NCBI GenBank assembly: GCA_028699855.1
Contig: JAQVTV010000028.1
Coordinates: 1 to 9,554 of the forward strand
Source: Candidatus Izemoplasmatales bacterium
GTDB taxonomy: Bacteria > Bacillota_I > Bacilli_A > Izemoplasmatales > Hujiaoplasmataceae
Length of the DNA: 9,554 nucleotides
Direction of reading: 5' to 3'
Each line of letters starts with the position of its first letter. The first letter of the stretch is position 1. This document shows, piece by piece, positions 1-6,552 of the stretch. The notes under the pieces are model-generated. The model was not told the origin of the DNA. It made no database searches and worked only from the letters and a program-made list of their open reading frames with translations. The position numbers and the translations under genes were made by a program.

Positions 1-956
1 CGGGATACATTTCTCATTATTTCAGCGAGTTCGTTCAGGAATGCAGCGTTAATCGCAGAGAAATCGCGAGAACGATTCATATGCTGTTGCAAGAGAAGGA
101 TTTTTGGGTTTGGTTTGCCGATAGAGCGGAGGAACGTGTCGCACCGCTGAAGGCATTGCAGGATATGTTGAGGGATGAAGACGGATACCTTTTGACAGAA
201 GCCGTATTCAAGATCGTGTTGGACGAGGTCTATCACTTGGCGGCTACGGCAGATGAAAATGCATGGGTATTTATCGACCAGCTGATTATCTATGGACTGG
301 GGTATTTCTTGGCACAAGAAGATCCTGTTGTACTCACGTCTGAGATTCATCATTTCGGCGAAATGCTCGAGATGCTGTTTTTGACGATTTCAGCGTCTGA
401 TATGACAATGATTGAGGATTGGATAGAGATGTACCTTGACCTGTATCTGGCGTCCATTTGGGATCAAACGTTGCTTGACGCGCGTTTCCCGGATTTGATG
501 GATATTGCATCGACGTATTTACCGGCATTGCCTGATGTGACAAGCCTGATCGCGGATTTGTGTATAGGCTTGACGCTTGATGATGTGCTAACCTTGCGCG
601 CACAGATCCTATTATTAATGCAACTTCCTTCCGGAGATGAAACGTATGATATGGTCATCATCACGGTAAGTATCGCCAACATCATCCAGGAACTCGTCGT
701 TGAAGATGGTTTGGACAGTGATTTCGTCATCGAGATGGTGATCGGCATGATGTTCGACACCCGCTATGCCCTTGGTTATGAAGATGGGTTCACATCCAGT
801 GATCATGTTGCAGCAATCAAACTGGTCGTGGACGAGATCCTTGATATGGTGCCTCTCTTATCCGGAATCGACATCTATGATGTATCTTCGCAAGAAATGG
901 ATTACATCTACCAATTCATCTCAATCATGATGGAACTTGAAGCGCAATTGGAATAG
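1..956 (+). CDS. Acidic helical protein of unknown function, 5'-truncated by the window edge
   Basis: I do not recognise this protein. The first ATG in frame is at 81, but the frame is open back to position 3 (G-Y-I-S-H-Y-F...) and no Shine-Dalgarno precedes 81, so the true start most likely lies outside the window. The visible 317 residues end at TAG (954-956). From the ATG at 81 I count about 56 Asp/Glu against about 10 Lys/Arg, so it is strongly acidic. It looks almost wholly alpha-helical: amphipathic stretches rich in L/I/M/V are separated by short acidic or S/T-containing turns at roughly residues 51-60, 100-110, 163-169, 206-215 and 259-274 counted from that ATG. This spacing of about 45-60 residues suggests an alpha-solenoid or helical-hairpin repeat. 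No catalytic motif or clear transmembrane helix is visible. A signal peptide or lipobox cannot be judged without the N-terminus. A terminator follows directly. That it is coding is well supported; any function is unknown. Confidence 0.8.
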   Translation, partial: GYISHYFSEFVQECSVNRREIARTIHMLLQEKDFWVWFADRAEERVAPLKALQDMLRDEDGYLLTEAVFKIVLDEVYHLAATADENAWVFIDQLIIYGLGYFLAQEDPVVLTSEIHHFGEMLEMLFLTISASDMTMIEDWIEMYLDLYLASIWDQTLLDARFPDLMDIASTYLPALPDVTSLIADLCIGLTLDDVLTLRAQILLLMQLPSGDETYDMVIITVSIANIIQELVVEDGLDSDFVIEMVIGMMFDTRYALGYEDGFTSSDHVAAIKLVVDEILDMVPLLSGIDIYDVSSQEMDYIYQFISIMMELEAQLE

Positions 957-973
957 AGCGATATTTTTCTCAG

Positions 974-1007
974 AAGAAGCCGATTTTAGTTTATCGGCTT
1001 CTTTTTT
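974..1007 (+). terminator. Intrinsic terminator after the acidic protein gene
   Basis: An 11-bp perfect stem (974-984 with 993-1003, core GAAGCCGAT/ATCGGCTTC) with an 8-nt loop is followed by a T-run ending at 1007. It starts 17 bases after the stop codon at 954-956. Its 3' arm overlaps the -35 region of the next promoter, so the two transcription units are packed back to back. Confidence 0.9.
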
Positions 1008-1013
1008 GTTTTA

Positions 1014-1022
1014 TGGTATAAT
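1014..1022 (+). promoter_or_regulatory. Extended -10 promoter of the methyltransferase gene
   Basis: TG-G-TATAAT: a consensus -10 hexamer at 1017-1022 with the extended TGn element at 1014-1016. The -35 at 17-bp spacing (994-999) is poor and lies inside the preceding terminator stem, so recognition probably relies on the extended -10. The predicted start of transcription, near 1029, falls at the Shine-Dalgarno itself. Confidence 0.75.
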
Positions 1023-1028
1023 GAAAGC

Positions 1029-1034
1029 AGGTGA
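1029..1034 (+). promoter_or_regulatory. Ribosome binding site that selects GTG 1040
   Basis: AGGTGA sits 5 bases before GTG 1040. The longest frame would start at GTG 1031 or ATG 1034, but both lie inside this Shine-Dalgarno. The same AGGTGA plus 5-base spacing is seen before uvrC (6564) and before the transporter (9277). Confidence 0.75.
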
Positions 1035-1039
1035 TGTAT

Positions 1040-1759
1040 GTGATTACGGCGATGACCAACGATCGGATTAAAGCGATCATGAAACTGAAACAGAAGAAAT
1101 ATCGTCAAGAGTCTCGCTCCTTTCTTGTCGAAGGTTGGCATTTGGTCGAAGAAGCCTTGAAGGCGAATCGATGTCTCACGGTGGTGCACACGGATCATGT
1201 TCCTCACTTTACGGGTCCCACACTCCATGTCACCCCCGAGGTATTTAAGAAATTATCCGATGTGGAGAGCATTCAAGGCATCATGGCTGTGGTCTCTTTT
1301 CCCGAGGAAAGGCCGCTTACGCAGCGCATTTTGTTGCTCGATGGCATTCAGGATCCCGGAAATCTCGGAAGTTTACTTCGATCAGCCCGCGCTTTTGGTT
1401 TCGACTCGATCGTGATGGAACAGACGGTCGATGTCTATAATCCGAAAGTCGTACGCGCGACACAAGGTGCGATTTTCGGTCTCCATTTCTTTGAGGACAG
1501 CCTTCAGGATTTCATGAAACATCATCCGGAGTACACGTATTACGGCACGACGCCCCAAGGGGGTGTCGATCTGAGCCGGATCGAACATGATTCGGAAAAC
1601 ATCGCGCTCATCCTTGGTAACGAAGGGTCCGGGATCCGTGATGAGCTATTGGATGCAACGACCATGAACCTCACCATTGCCATCGCGCATCAGGAATCCT
1701 TGAACGTCGCTGTTGCCGGTGGCATATTGATGCATCTATTAAGGGGGAAACGATCATGA
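1040..1759 (+). CDS. TrmH/SpoU-family RNA 2'-O-methyltransferase
   Basis: A SAM-dependent enzyme of the SPOUT superfamily that methylates a ribose 2'-OH in rRNA or tRNA in the cytoplasm. The 239-residue product has the N-terminal substrate-binding domain of the RlmB/YsgA type (about 1-90; K-Q-K-K-Y-R and F-L-V-E-G-W-H-L-V-E-E-A, residues 17-39). The SpoU catalytic domain follows: motif 1 D-P-G-N-L-G-S-L-L-R (105-114, with N108 and R114), motif 2 G-N-E-G (193-196) and motif 3 S-L-N-V-A-V-A (220-226). These build the trefoil knot that holds SAM. GTG 1040 was chosen because AGGTGA lies 5 bases upstream and because relatives begin M-I-T-x, as this protein then does. Its stop overlaps the next gene's ATG (ATGA, 1756-1759), so the two are probably translationally coupled. 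The family is certain; the target nucleotide cannot be assigned, so I give no symbol. Confidence 0.95.
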   Translation: MITAMTNDRIKAIMKLKQKKYRQESRSFLVEGWHLVEEALKANRCLTVVHTDHVPHFTGPTLHVTPEVFKKLSDVESIQGIMAVVSFPEERPLTQRILLLDGIQDPGNLGSLLRSARAFGFDSIVMEQTVDVYNPKVVRATQGAIFGLHFFEDSLQDFMKHHPEYTYYGTTPQGGVDLSRIEHDSENIALILGNEGSGIRDELLDATTMNLTIAIAHQESLNVAVAGGILMHLLRGKRS

Positions 1760-2052
1760 AGTTTATTCACAGAGCCGAGCGGATTTACGCGAAGGACAAG
1801 GAAGGTCGTCTGCTCGCGGAAGTCACCTTTCCCAAACGGGATGAACGAAGGACGGATATCAACCATGTGTTTGTCGATGAATCGTTGCGCGGGCAAGGCA
1901 TCGCGAGTGAATTGATGTTATTAGCATATGAAACCATCAAAAAGCAAAAAAAGCAGATAGTCGCCAAGTGTCCGTACGCCATCGATTGGTTCAAGAAACA
2001 TCCCGAGTATCAAGATATCGTCATCAACGTAAAAACGCAGAAAACAACATAA
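1756..2052 (+). CDS. Small GNAT N-acetyltransferase, YjdJ/NATD1 type
   Basis: A 98-residue single-domain protein of the compact GNAT type found in Bacillus YjdJ and animal NATD1. This group has the acetyl-CoA site but little else, and its substrate is generally unknown. The acetyl-CoA pyrophosphate loop is R-G-Q-G-I-A (45-50), preceded by the beta strand H-V-F-V-D-E-S-L (37-44). The group's C-terminal signature is visible as C-P-Y-A-I-D-W-F-K-K-H-P-E-Y (72-85). The ATG at 1756 overlaps the methyltransferase stop by 4 bases, and its Shine-Dalgarno AGGGGG (1742-1747) lies 8 bases upstream, inside that gene. The pairing suggests co-expression, but no shared pathway can be concluded. No terminator follows before the rimP promoter; readthrough would meet the hairpin at 2108-2132. 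Confidence 0.9.
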   Translation: MKFIHRAERIYAKDKEGRLLAEVTFPKRDERRTDINHVFVDESLRGQGIASELMLLAYETIKKQKKQIVAKCPYAIDWFKKHPEYQDIVINVKTQKTT

Positions 2053-2057
2053 TATTC

Positions 2058-2086
2058 TTGTCTACCCAACCTGATTATGGTACAAT
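2058..2086 (+). promoter_or_regulatory. Promoter of the rimP-nusA-infB operon
   Basis: The -35 is TTGTCT (2058-2063, 4 of 6 matches to TTGACA), followed by a 17-bp spacer and the -10 TACAAT (2081-2086) with an extended TGG element (2078-2080). This is the best-matched complete promoter in the window. Transcription should start near 2093, leaving a leader of about 60 nt before rimP. Confidence 0.8.
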
Positions 2087-2107
2087 ATATATGGCATAAG
2101 TAAGAGT

Positions 2108-2132
2108 AGGGAGGGTCGGACCCTCTCTTTTT
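2108..2132 (+). terminator. Terminator-like hairpin in the rimP leader (possible attenuator)
   Basis: GAGGG (2111-2115) pairs with CCCTC (2121-2125). The stem extends outward through G2110-T2126 (wobble), G2109-C2127 and A2108-T2128, and a five-T run covers 2128-2132. It lies about 15 nt downstream of the predicted transcription start and upstream of rimP, so the operon's own transcript must pass it. It could also stop readthrough from the methyltransferase/GNAT unit. Terminator-containing leaders upstream of rimP are known in other bacteria (the Rfam rimP leader of alphaproteobacteria), and NusA autoregulation of this operon has been described in B. subtilis. A role here is inference. Confidence 0.7.
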
Positions 2133-2140
2133 AATGAACT

Positions 2141-2147
2141 AGGGGTG
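2141..2147 (+). promoter_or_regulatory. Ribosome binding site that selects ATG 2154 for rimP
   Basis: AGGGGTG lies 6 bases before ATG 2154. An in-frame GTG at 2145 is part of this Shine-Dalgarno and has no site of its own, so it is rejected as the start. Confidence 0.8.
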
Positions 2148-2153
2148 AAAAGC

Positions 2154-2591
2154 ATGCAGCTCGAAGCGCTGAAGAAAGAAATCGCGCTCCAACTGGAGCG
2201 AATTAACTATCGATTATATGATCTCGAATACGTAGAAGAACACAAGCAGATGATCCTACGTGTATCGATCGATCACCCCAAGGGGATTTCGATCGATGAT
2301 TGTGTCGAAGTCAGTCAGGTGCTATCGGATTTTCTCGATCAGATCGATCCGTTTTCCGAAAGTTACCAACTTGAAGTGTCTTCTCCGGGTGCGGAACGTC
2401 CGTTGAGAAATCTTCAGGAAATCGAAGCGGCCGTAGGACGATATGTTCATGTCGAAACGTATGAACAAGTGTTCGAGGGAGACTTGGTTCGTTTCGAACC
2501 CCACAGCATCACCGTGCGTGACAAGCGCAACAAGCAAACGATAATCGATGTAGTCGACATCAACATGATCCGGCTCGCGATCAAATTTTAG
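2154..2591 (+). CDS. rimP: Ribosome maturation factor RimP
   Basis: RimP binds the free 30S subunit and helps late assembly of its head. The 145-residue length is usual for the family. The N-terminal alpha/beta domain (about 1-85) carries I-S-I-D-D-C-V-E-V-S (45-54) and the family signature L-E-V-S-S-P-G-A-E-R-P-L (73-84; usually S-P-G-L-D-R-P-L). The C-terminal Sm-like beta domain covers about 88-145. It is the first gene of the nusA-infB operon. Its TAG stop forms part of the nusA Shine-Dalgarno (TAGGAG, 2589-2594), so translation of rimP and nusA is probably linked. Expression depends on readthrough of the leader hairpin at 2108-2132. Confidence 0.96.
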   Translation: MQLEALKKEIALQLERINYRLYDLEYVEEHKQMILRVSIDHPKGISIDDCVEVSQVLSDFLDQIDPFSESYQLEVSSPGAERPLRNLQEIEAAVGRYVHVETYEQVFEGDLVRFEPHSITVRDKRNKQTIIDVVDINMIRLAIKF

Positions 2592-2602
2592 GAGAAAAGC
2601 TC

Positions 2603-3667
2603 ATGATTAGTAAAGAATTTTTCAAGGCACTCGATCAAGTTGCCGAAGACCGCGATGTTCCCAAAGAAAAGATTCTCGACATTTTAGGAAAAGGGCTGTT
2701 GAACGCGTATAAAAAGGACTACAACGGCCAACAGAACGCCAAAGTCGTGTTTAATGAGGAGCGCGCGGAAATCTTGATTGTCGCGACATATCTCGTCGTT
2801 GAGGACATCGATCCGGAAGCCGAAAAAGGCACGCAGATTACGGTCGATGAGGCGCAAGAACTCAAAAAGAACGCACGCGTGGGCGATATCATCGAAGTGC
2901 GGATCACACCAAAAGATTTCGGACGCATCGCCGCATCGAGCGCTAAGCAGATACTGACCCAAGGTCTGAAACAACTTGAACGCGAACGCAACTTCGAGAT
3001 TTTCTCGGCGAAAGTCGGTGAAATGGTCATTGCCGAAGTTGTGGCAATCAGCGACGAGTTCGTCACCTTGTATCTCGGATATGAGACAGAAACCTCGATT
3101 CCCGCACGTGACCTCTTGGAAAGCGATCTCGTCATCGGCAACCAGGTCCGTGTCTATATCACCAAGGTCGAACAGACAACCAAAGGACCGAAAGTCTACG
3201 TATCCCGTACGGACCGCAATCTGGTCAAGCGTCTCATGGAGAATGCCATTCCGGAATTACAGGAAGGTATCGTCGAAATCATGGGTTTGGCCCGCGACCC
3301 GGGGGATCGCTGCAAGGTTTGCGTGGCATCCAACAATCCGAAGGTAGATCCTGTCGGAGCTTGTCTGGGGCGCAATGGTGTGCGAATCCGCGAAGTGATC
3401 GACTTGTTGAATGGGGAGAAAATCGATGTCTATAAGTACAGCGAGAATCCTGAAGAACTCGTGTCCAACGCAATCCAACCAGCCAAATCGATTGCCGTCA
3501 TCATTGATCAGAGAGAGAAATCAGCCATCGCGATTGTTCCCGATGACCAACTCAGTCTCGCGATTGGCAAGCGGGGACAAAACGCACGTCTTGCCGTGCA
3601 ATCAAGCGGCTGGAAGATCGATATCAAATCTGAGACAGATGCTTTGATTCAAGATATCCAACATTGA
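2603..3667 (+). CDS. nusA: Transcription termination/antitermination factor NusA
   Basis: NusA binds RNA polymerase and nascent RNA, promotes pausing and intrinsic termination, and takes part in antitermination complexes. Domains in order: the polymerase-binding N-terminal domain (about 1-130), S1 (about 135-200), KH1 (about 231-283, starting G-D-R-C-K-V-C-V and carrying V-D-P-V-G-A-C-L-G-R-N-G, 248-259) and KH2 (about 298-345, with A-I-G-K-R-G-Q-N-A-R-L, 320-330). The protein is 354 residues and stops just after KH2, without the acidic repeats of E. coli NusA, as is usual in Firmicutes and Mycoplasmatota. The ATG has TAGGAG 8 bases upstream. It ends in TGA, followed in the same frame by ylxR after five sense codons. 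KH1 has Cys237 and Cys240 where I recall T-K-I-A-V; this is a small local variation. Confidence 0.98.
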   Translation: MISKEFFKALDQVAEDRDVPKEKILDILGKGLLNAYKKDYNGQQNAKVVFNEERAEILIVATYLVVEDIDPEAEKGTQITVDEAQELKKNARVGDIIEVRITPKDFGRIAASSAKQILTQGLKQLERERNFEIFSAKVGEMVIAEVVAISDEFVTLYLGYETETSIPARDLLESDLVIGNQVRVYITKVEQTTKGPKVYVSRTDRNLVKRLMENAIPELQEGIVEIMGLARDPGDRCKVCVASNNPKVDPVGACLGRNGVRIREVIDLLNGEKIDVYKYSENPEELVSNAIQPAKSIAVIIDQREKSAIAIVPDDQLSLAIGKRGQNARLAVQSSGWKIDIKSETDALIQDIQH

Positions 3668-3682
3668 TGGAGGTATTTGCTC

Positions 3683-3952
3683 ATGCCGAAAGTCAAAAAA
3701 ATCCCTTTACGAAAATGCGTCGTGACCGGAGAGCGTTTTGAAAAAAAACAATTGATGCGCATCGTCCGCACTCCGGATGGTGATGTCATCTATGATCCGA
3801 CTGGAAAGGCCAACGGCAGAGGCGCATACCTTTCCCGGCTCGCTTCAACCATCGAGAAGGCGCGCAAAACGAAGATTCTCGCCAAACACCTTGAATGCGC
3901 GATTCCGGAACAGCTCTACGAGGCTCTGTTATGGGAACTTCGCCGTGAATAG
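3683..3952 (+). CDS. ylxR: YlxR (RnpM) RNA-binding protein
   Basis: A small basic protein of the YlxR/DUF448 family, almost always encoded between nusA and infB. In B. subtilis it has been reported to bind the RNase P RNA and modulate RNase P (renamed RnpM); other work links it to regulation of many genes. The 89 residues show the hallmark R-K-C-V-V-T-G-E (10-17), K-K-Q-L-M-R-I-V-R (21-29) and N-G-R-G-A-Y-L (44-50). The start is ATG 3683, giving M-P-K-V-K-K, with TGGAGGT (3668-3674) 8 bases upstream; the in-frame TTG at 3677 is not needed. The gene overlaps ylxQ by 8 bases at its 3' end. Confidence 0.95.
   Translation: MPKVKKIPLRKCVVTGERFEKKQLMRIVRTPDGDVIYDPTGKANGRGAYLSRLASTIEKARKTKILAKHLECAIPEQLYEALLWELRRE
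3933..3936 (+). promoter_or_regulatory. Weak ribosome binding site for ylxQ inside ylxR
   Basis: GGGA, 8 bases before GTG 3945, is the only Shine-Dalgarno candidate. It is weaker than the others in this window and serves a GTG start inside the ylxR end, so ylxQ probably depends on ribosomes finishing ylxR. Confidence 0.45.
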
Positions 3953-4256
3953 ACAAAAAGCGCTATTGACGCTGGGTTTGGCCCAACGCTCCGGCAAGGT
4001 CGTCTCCGGCGAATCGTTGGTTCTTGAGCAGATTAAGAAACAGAAGACAACACTGGTCTTCTTGGCGAGCGACGCAGGAATTAACACGACAAAACGAATA
4101 ACCGATAAGGCGAGTTTTTATCAGATTCCGCTCATCCAAAACTTCACATCAGCGGAATTGAGTCGCGCCATCGGAAAAAATAATCGTATGACATTATGTA
4201 TTACGGATTCATATTTTCAGACGTGTTTATACGATATCATCCACGAAATAACATAA
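3945..4256 (+). CDS. ylxQ: YlxQ, ribosomal protein L7Ae-like RNA-binding protein
   Basis: A member of the L7Ae/L30e/Gadd45 family, whose members bind kink-turns in RNA; YlxQ is its usual representative in the Gram-positive nusA-infB operon. With the GTG at 3945 the product is 103 residues and opens N-R-Q-K-A-L-L-T-L-G-L-A-Q-R-S-G-K, matching the family start. L-A-S-D-A (40-44), N-T-T-K (47-50) and A-I-G-K (75-78) follow, all typical. An ATG far upstream at 3777 is in frame but would add 56 residues read out of frame through ylxR, so it is rejected. The gene overlaps ylxR by 8 bases and sits 18 bases before infB. Precise role unknown. Confidence 0.9.
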   Translation: MNRQKALLTLGLAQRSGKVVSGESLVLEQIKKQKTTLVFLASDAGINTTKRITDKASFYQIPLIQNFTSAELSRAIGKNNRMTLCITDSYFQTCLYDIIHEIT

Positions 4257-4274
4257 GGAAGAAGAGGTGGTTTC

Positions 4275-6164
4275 ATGGCTAATAAACGCCCCATGACCAA
4301 GAAAAAATCGAATTTCAAATCCAACAAACCCAACAATCGACCCGGCAATCGTCCCACTGTGAGCACTGCCGCAAAAAAACCACGCCCGATTGAAAAGAAT
4401 GCGGAGCCTATCGAGAAAATTGTTCGCTACAAAAACAATCTGACCGTGCTCGAACTTTCGGAACAATTGCATCGTCCTGTGTCTGAAGTGATCAAGAAAT
4501 TGATGTTCATGCGAATCATGGCATCTCAGACCCAGTCAGTCGATCGCGAAACCGCTGAGATTCTCGCGTTGGATTACGGTTTTGAACTGCAAGACGAAGT
4601 GATGAGTGATTTGACTCGTTTTGACGAACTCGTGATTGAGGATGATCCCAAAGATTTGATCGAACGGCCCGCAGTCGTCACGATCATGGGTCATGTCGAC
4701 CACGGGAAAACGACATTGCTCGACACCATCCGCCACGCACGGGTCGTTGATACCGAGGCGGGAGGAATCACGCAACATATCGGAGCTTACCAAGTCGAAC
4801 GCGCCGGGAAGGCGATCACTTTCATCGATACACCGGGACATGCCGCATTCACAGAAATGCGGGCGCGTGGCGCAAAAGTTACCGATATCGTGGTTTTGGT
4901 CGTTGCGGCTGATGATGGTGTGATGCCACAAACCAAAGAAGCAATTGACCATGCGCGGGCTTCGAAATGTTCCATCATCGTCGCTGTCAACAAGATGGAC
5001 AAGCCCAATGCCAATCCGGAGCGTGTCAAGCAAGAACTGGCAGATCTCAACTTGTTGCCGGATGATTGGGGCGGGGAAACGCCATATTGTTACATCTCAG
5101 CTTTGAATGGAACAGGCGTGAACGAACTGCTCGATACCATTCAATTGGTCGCAGAGATGTTGGAACTCAAGGCGAATCCCAAAAGAAACGCCATTGGTAC
5201 CGTCATCGAAGCGAAACTGGACAAAGGCCGGGGACCTGTGGCCACGATTCTCATATCCAACGGCACCTTGAAGATCGGCGACGCTTTTGTCGTCGGGAAC
5301 ACATACGGAAAAATCCGAGGCATGAATGATGACCTTGGTCGGAGCCTCCATAAAGCGAAACCTGGAGCTGCCGTTGAAATCAACGGGTTAAGTGATGTTC
5401 CTTTGGCAGGCGATGCGTTGATGGTCTTTGATGACGAGCGCGTCACCAAAGATATCGCGCAAAAGCGGTCGGATCGTCAGTTCAGCGAACATCACAGCAC
5501 GAAAAAGACCGTTTCGCTTGAAGATTTCTTCCGACGTGCCGAGGGAAACATCAAGGAAATGCGCTTGATCATCAAAGCCGATACCCAAGGTTCGATTGAA
5601 GCCTTCAAGGGTTCAATCGACAAGATCAATATCGAAGGAACACAAATTGATATCGTGCGTACCGGTGTCGGTGCGATCACGGACACCGATGTCACCTTGG
5701 CGGAAGCGTCCAATGCAATTATCATCGGATTCGATGTTCAGGCTCCGGCGAATGTCCGTGACACGGCGTCGACACGCGGCGTGGAAATCCGTGATTATCG
5801 CGTCATCTATGAAGCTTTGGAAGATATCGAAGCGGCGATGAAGGGCATGTTGGATCCCGAATTCGAGAAGAGAATCATCGGAGAGGCCGAGGTTCGTGAA
5901 ACCTTCAGCATCTCCAAAATCGGAACGATCGCCGGATGTATGGTGACATCAGGTGTGATACGCAGAGATGCGGATGTCAAATTGATCCGCAACGGCAAAG
6001 TCATCTATGAAGGTAAGATCCAATCCCTGAAACGCTTCAAAGATGATGTCAAAGAAGTGAAACAGGGGTATGATTGCGGCATCATGATCGAAAACTACAA
6101 TGATATCAAAGTCGACGACGTCATCGAAGCATCGCAAATGAAGGAGGTGCCGATGAATGGCTAA
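4275..6164 (+). CDS. infB: Translation initiation factor IF-2
   Basis: This GTPase brings fMet-tRNA to the 30S subunit and drives 50S joining. The 629 residues begin with a short Lys/Asn/Pro-rich basic tail (1-50) and an IF2 N-terminal domain (about 51-105). The G domain (about 131-300) has G1 G-H-V-D-H-G-K-T (139-146), the switch I region G-G-I-T-Q-H-I-G (163-170), G3 D-T-P-G-H (185-189), G4 N-K-M-D (239-242) and G5 S-A-L (275-277). Domain II covers about 305-395, domain III about 428-515 ([10 protein letters not shown] at 434-443) and the initiator-tRNA-binding C2 domain about 535-622. It is shorter than the E. coli (890) and Bacillus (about 716) proteins because the disordered N-terminal extension is almost absent, as in Mycoplasmatota. 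The ATG follows AGAGGTGG. The last codons contain the rbfA Shine-Dalgarno and overlap rbfA by 8 bases. Confidence 0.98.
   Translation: MANKRPMTKKKSNFKSNKPNNRPGNRPTVSTAAKKPRPIEKNAEPIEKIVRYKNNLTVLELSEQLHRPVSEVIKKLMFMRIMASQTQSVDRETAEILALDYGFELQDEVMSDLTRFDELVIEDDPKDLIERPAVVTIMGHVDHGKTTLLDTIRHARVVDTEAGGITQHIGAYQVERAGKAITFIDTPGHAAFTEMRARGAKVTDIVVLVVAADDGVMPQTKEAIDHARASKCSIIVAVNKMDKPNANPERVKQELADLNLLPDDWGGETPYCYISALNGTGVNELLDTIQLVAEMLELKANPKRNAIGTVIEAKLDKGRGPVATILISNGTLKIGDAFVVGNTYGKIRGMNDDLGRSLHKAKPGAAVEINGLSDVPLAGDALMVFDDERVTKDIAQKRSDRQFSEHHSTKKTVSLEDFFRRAEGNIKEMRLIIKADTQGSIEAFKGSIDKINIEGTQIDIVRTGVGAITDTDVTLAEASNAIIIGFDVQAPANVRDTASTRGVEIRDYRVIYEALEDIEAAMKGMLDPEFEKRIIGEAEVRETFSISKIGTIAGCMVTSGVIRRDADVKLIRNGKVIYEGKIQSLKRFKDDVKEVKQGYDCGIMIENYNDIKVDDVIEASQMKEVPMNG
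6141..6148 (+). promoter_or_regulatory. Consensus Shine-Dalgarno for rbfA inside infB
   Basis: AAGGAGGT, a full anti-16S match and the strongest site in the window, lies 8 bases before ATG 6157. It is read as Lys-Glu-Val near the end of IF2, so the IF2 tail is constrained by the rbfA signal. Confidence 0.85.
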
Positions 6165-6486
6165 AACCGATCGTCTAGAAACGCTCGTTCAACGTGTGCT
6201 CGCCGATGTGATCCATAAGGAAGTCAAGGACCAATTGGGGTTCATGACGATTACCGACGTGAAAATCACGAACGAATTATCCTTCATGACCGTTTTCTAC
6301 ACGATCTTCGGTACTATGGAAGATCGGGAGAAAACCAGGGAAGCTTTGGAACGCGCTAAAGGCTTTTTGAAGAATCAGATCGCGCTTCGCGTCAAGATGC
6401 GTAAGGTGCCCGAACTGATTTTCAAATATGATGATTCCATCGATAAGGGACACAAGATTGACGGAATCATTCGCGAAATCAAATAA
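6157..6486 (+). CDS. rbfA: 30S ribosome-binding factor RbfA
   Basis: RbfA is a KH-fold protein that binds the 30S neck near 16S rRNA helix 1 and is needed for late 30S maturation. The 109 residues include R-V-L-A-D-V-I (13-19), F-M-T-I-T-D-V-K-I-T (29-38), the helix A-K-G-F-L-K-N-Q-I-A (67-76) and the family signature K-V-P-E-L-I-F-K-Y-D-D-S (83-94). The ATG overlaps the infB stop by 8 bases. It is the last gene of the operon: a terminator begins within its stop codon. In Bacillus the operon continues to truB, ribF and other genes; those are not adjacent here. Confidence 0.95.
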   Translation: MAKTDRLETLVQRVLADVIHKEVKDQLGFMTITDVKITNELSFMTVFYTIFGTMEDREKTREALERAKGFLKNQIALRVKMRKVPELIFKYDDSIDKGHKIDGIIREIK

Positions 6487-6507
6487 ACCCCGGGGATCCG
6501 GGGTTTT
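6485..6507 (+). terminator. Intrinsic terminator at the end of the nusA-infB operon
   Basis: AAACCCCGG (6485-6493) pairs with CCGGGGTTT (6498-6506) around a 4-nt loop, followed by TTTTCTTT. The stem begins within the rbfA TAA (6484-6486). The uvrC promoter -35 lies only about 11 bases further on. Confidence 0.9.
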
Positions 6508-6517
6508 CTTTCATTAG

Positions 6518-6546
6518 TTGCATGTCTTTTTCAGCTTTGATATAAT
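6518..6546 (+). promoter_or_regulatory. Promoter of uvrC
   Basis: The -35 is TTGCAT (6518-6523), followed by a 17-bp spacer and a perfect TATAAT (6541-6546) with an extended TGA element (6538-6540). Transcription should start near 6553, at the Shine-Dalgarno, giving a leader of only about 11 nt. No LexA-type or other operator is evident. Confidence 0.8.
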
Positions 6547-6552
6547 GATTGC

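Noticed and set aside
2200..2350. Frequent GATC and CGATCGAT-like words, suggesting a repeat or methylation-linked element
   Set aside because: They occur mostly inside conserved codons (Ile-Asp, Asp-Arg, Asp-Gln) throughout the coding regions, with no regular spacing. Codon preference explains them; a genome-wide word count would be needed to say more.
3777..3944. N-terminal extension of ylxQ from ATG 3777
   Set aside because: The region is ylxR read in another frame, with no Shine-Dalgarno at 3777. The YlxQ family begins right after GTG 3945.
4536..5033. 165-codon open frame on the - strand inside infB
   Set aside because: It lies across the IF2 GTPase motifs, which are under strong constraint. 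The opposite-strand frame has no start signal or family resemblance. The same applies to 7371-7868 inside uvrC and 2719-3141 inside nusA.
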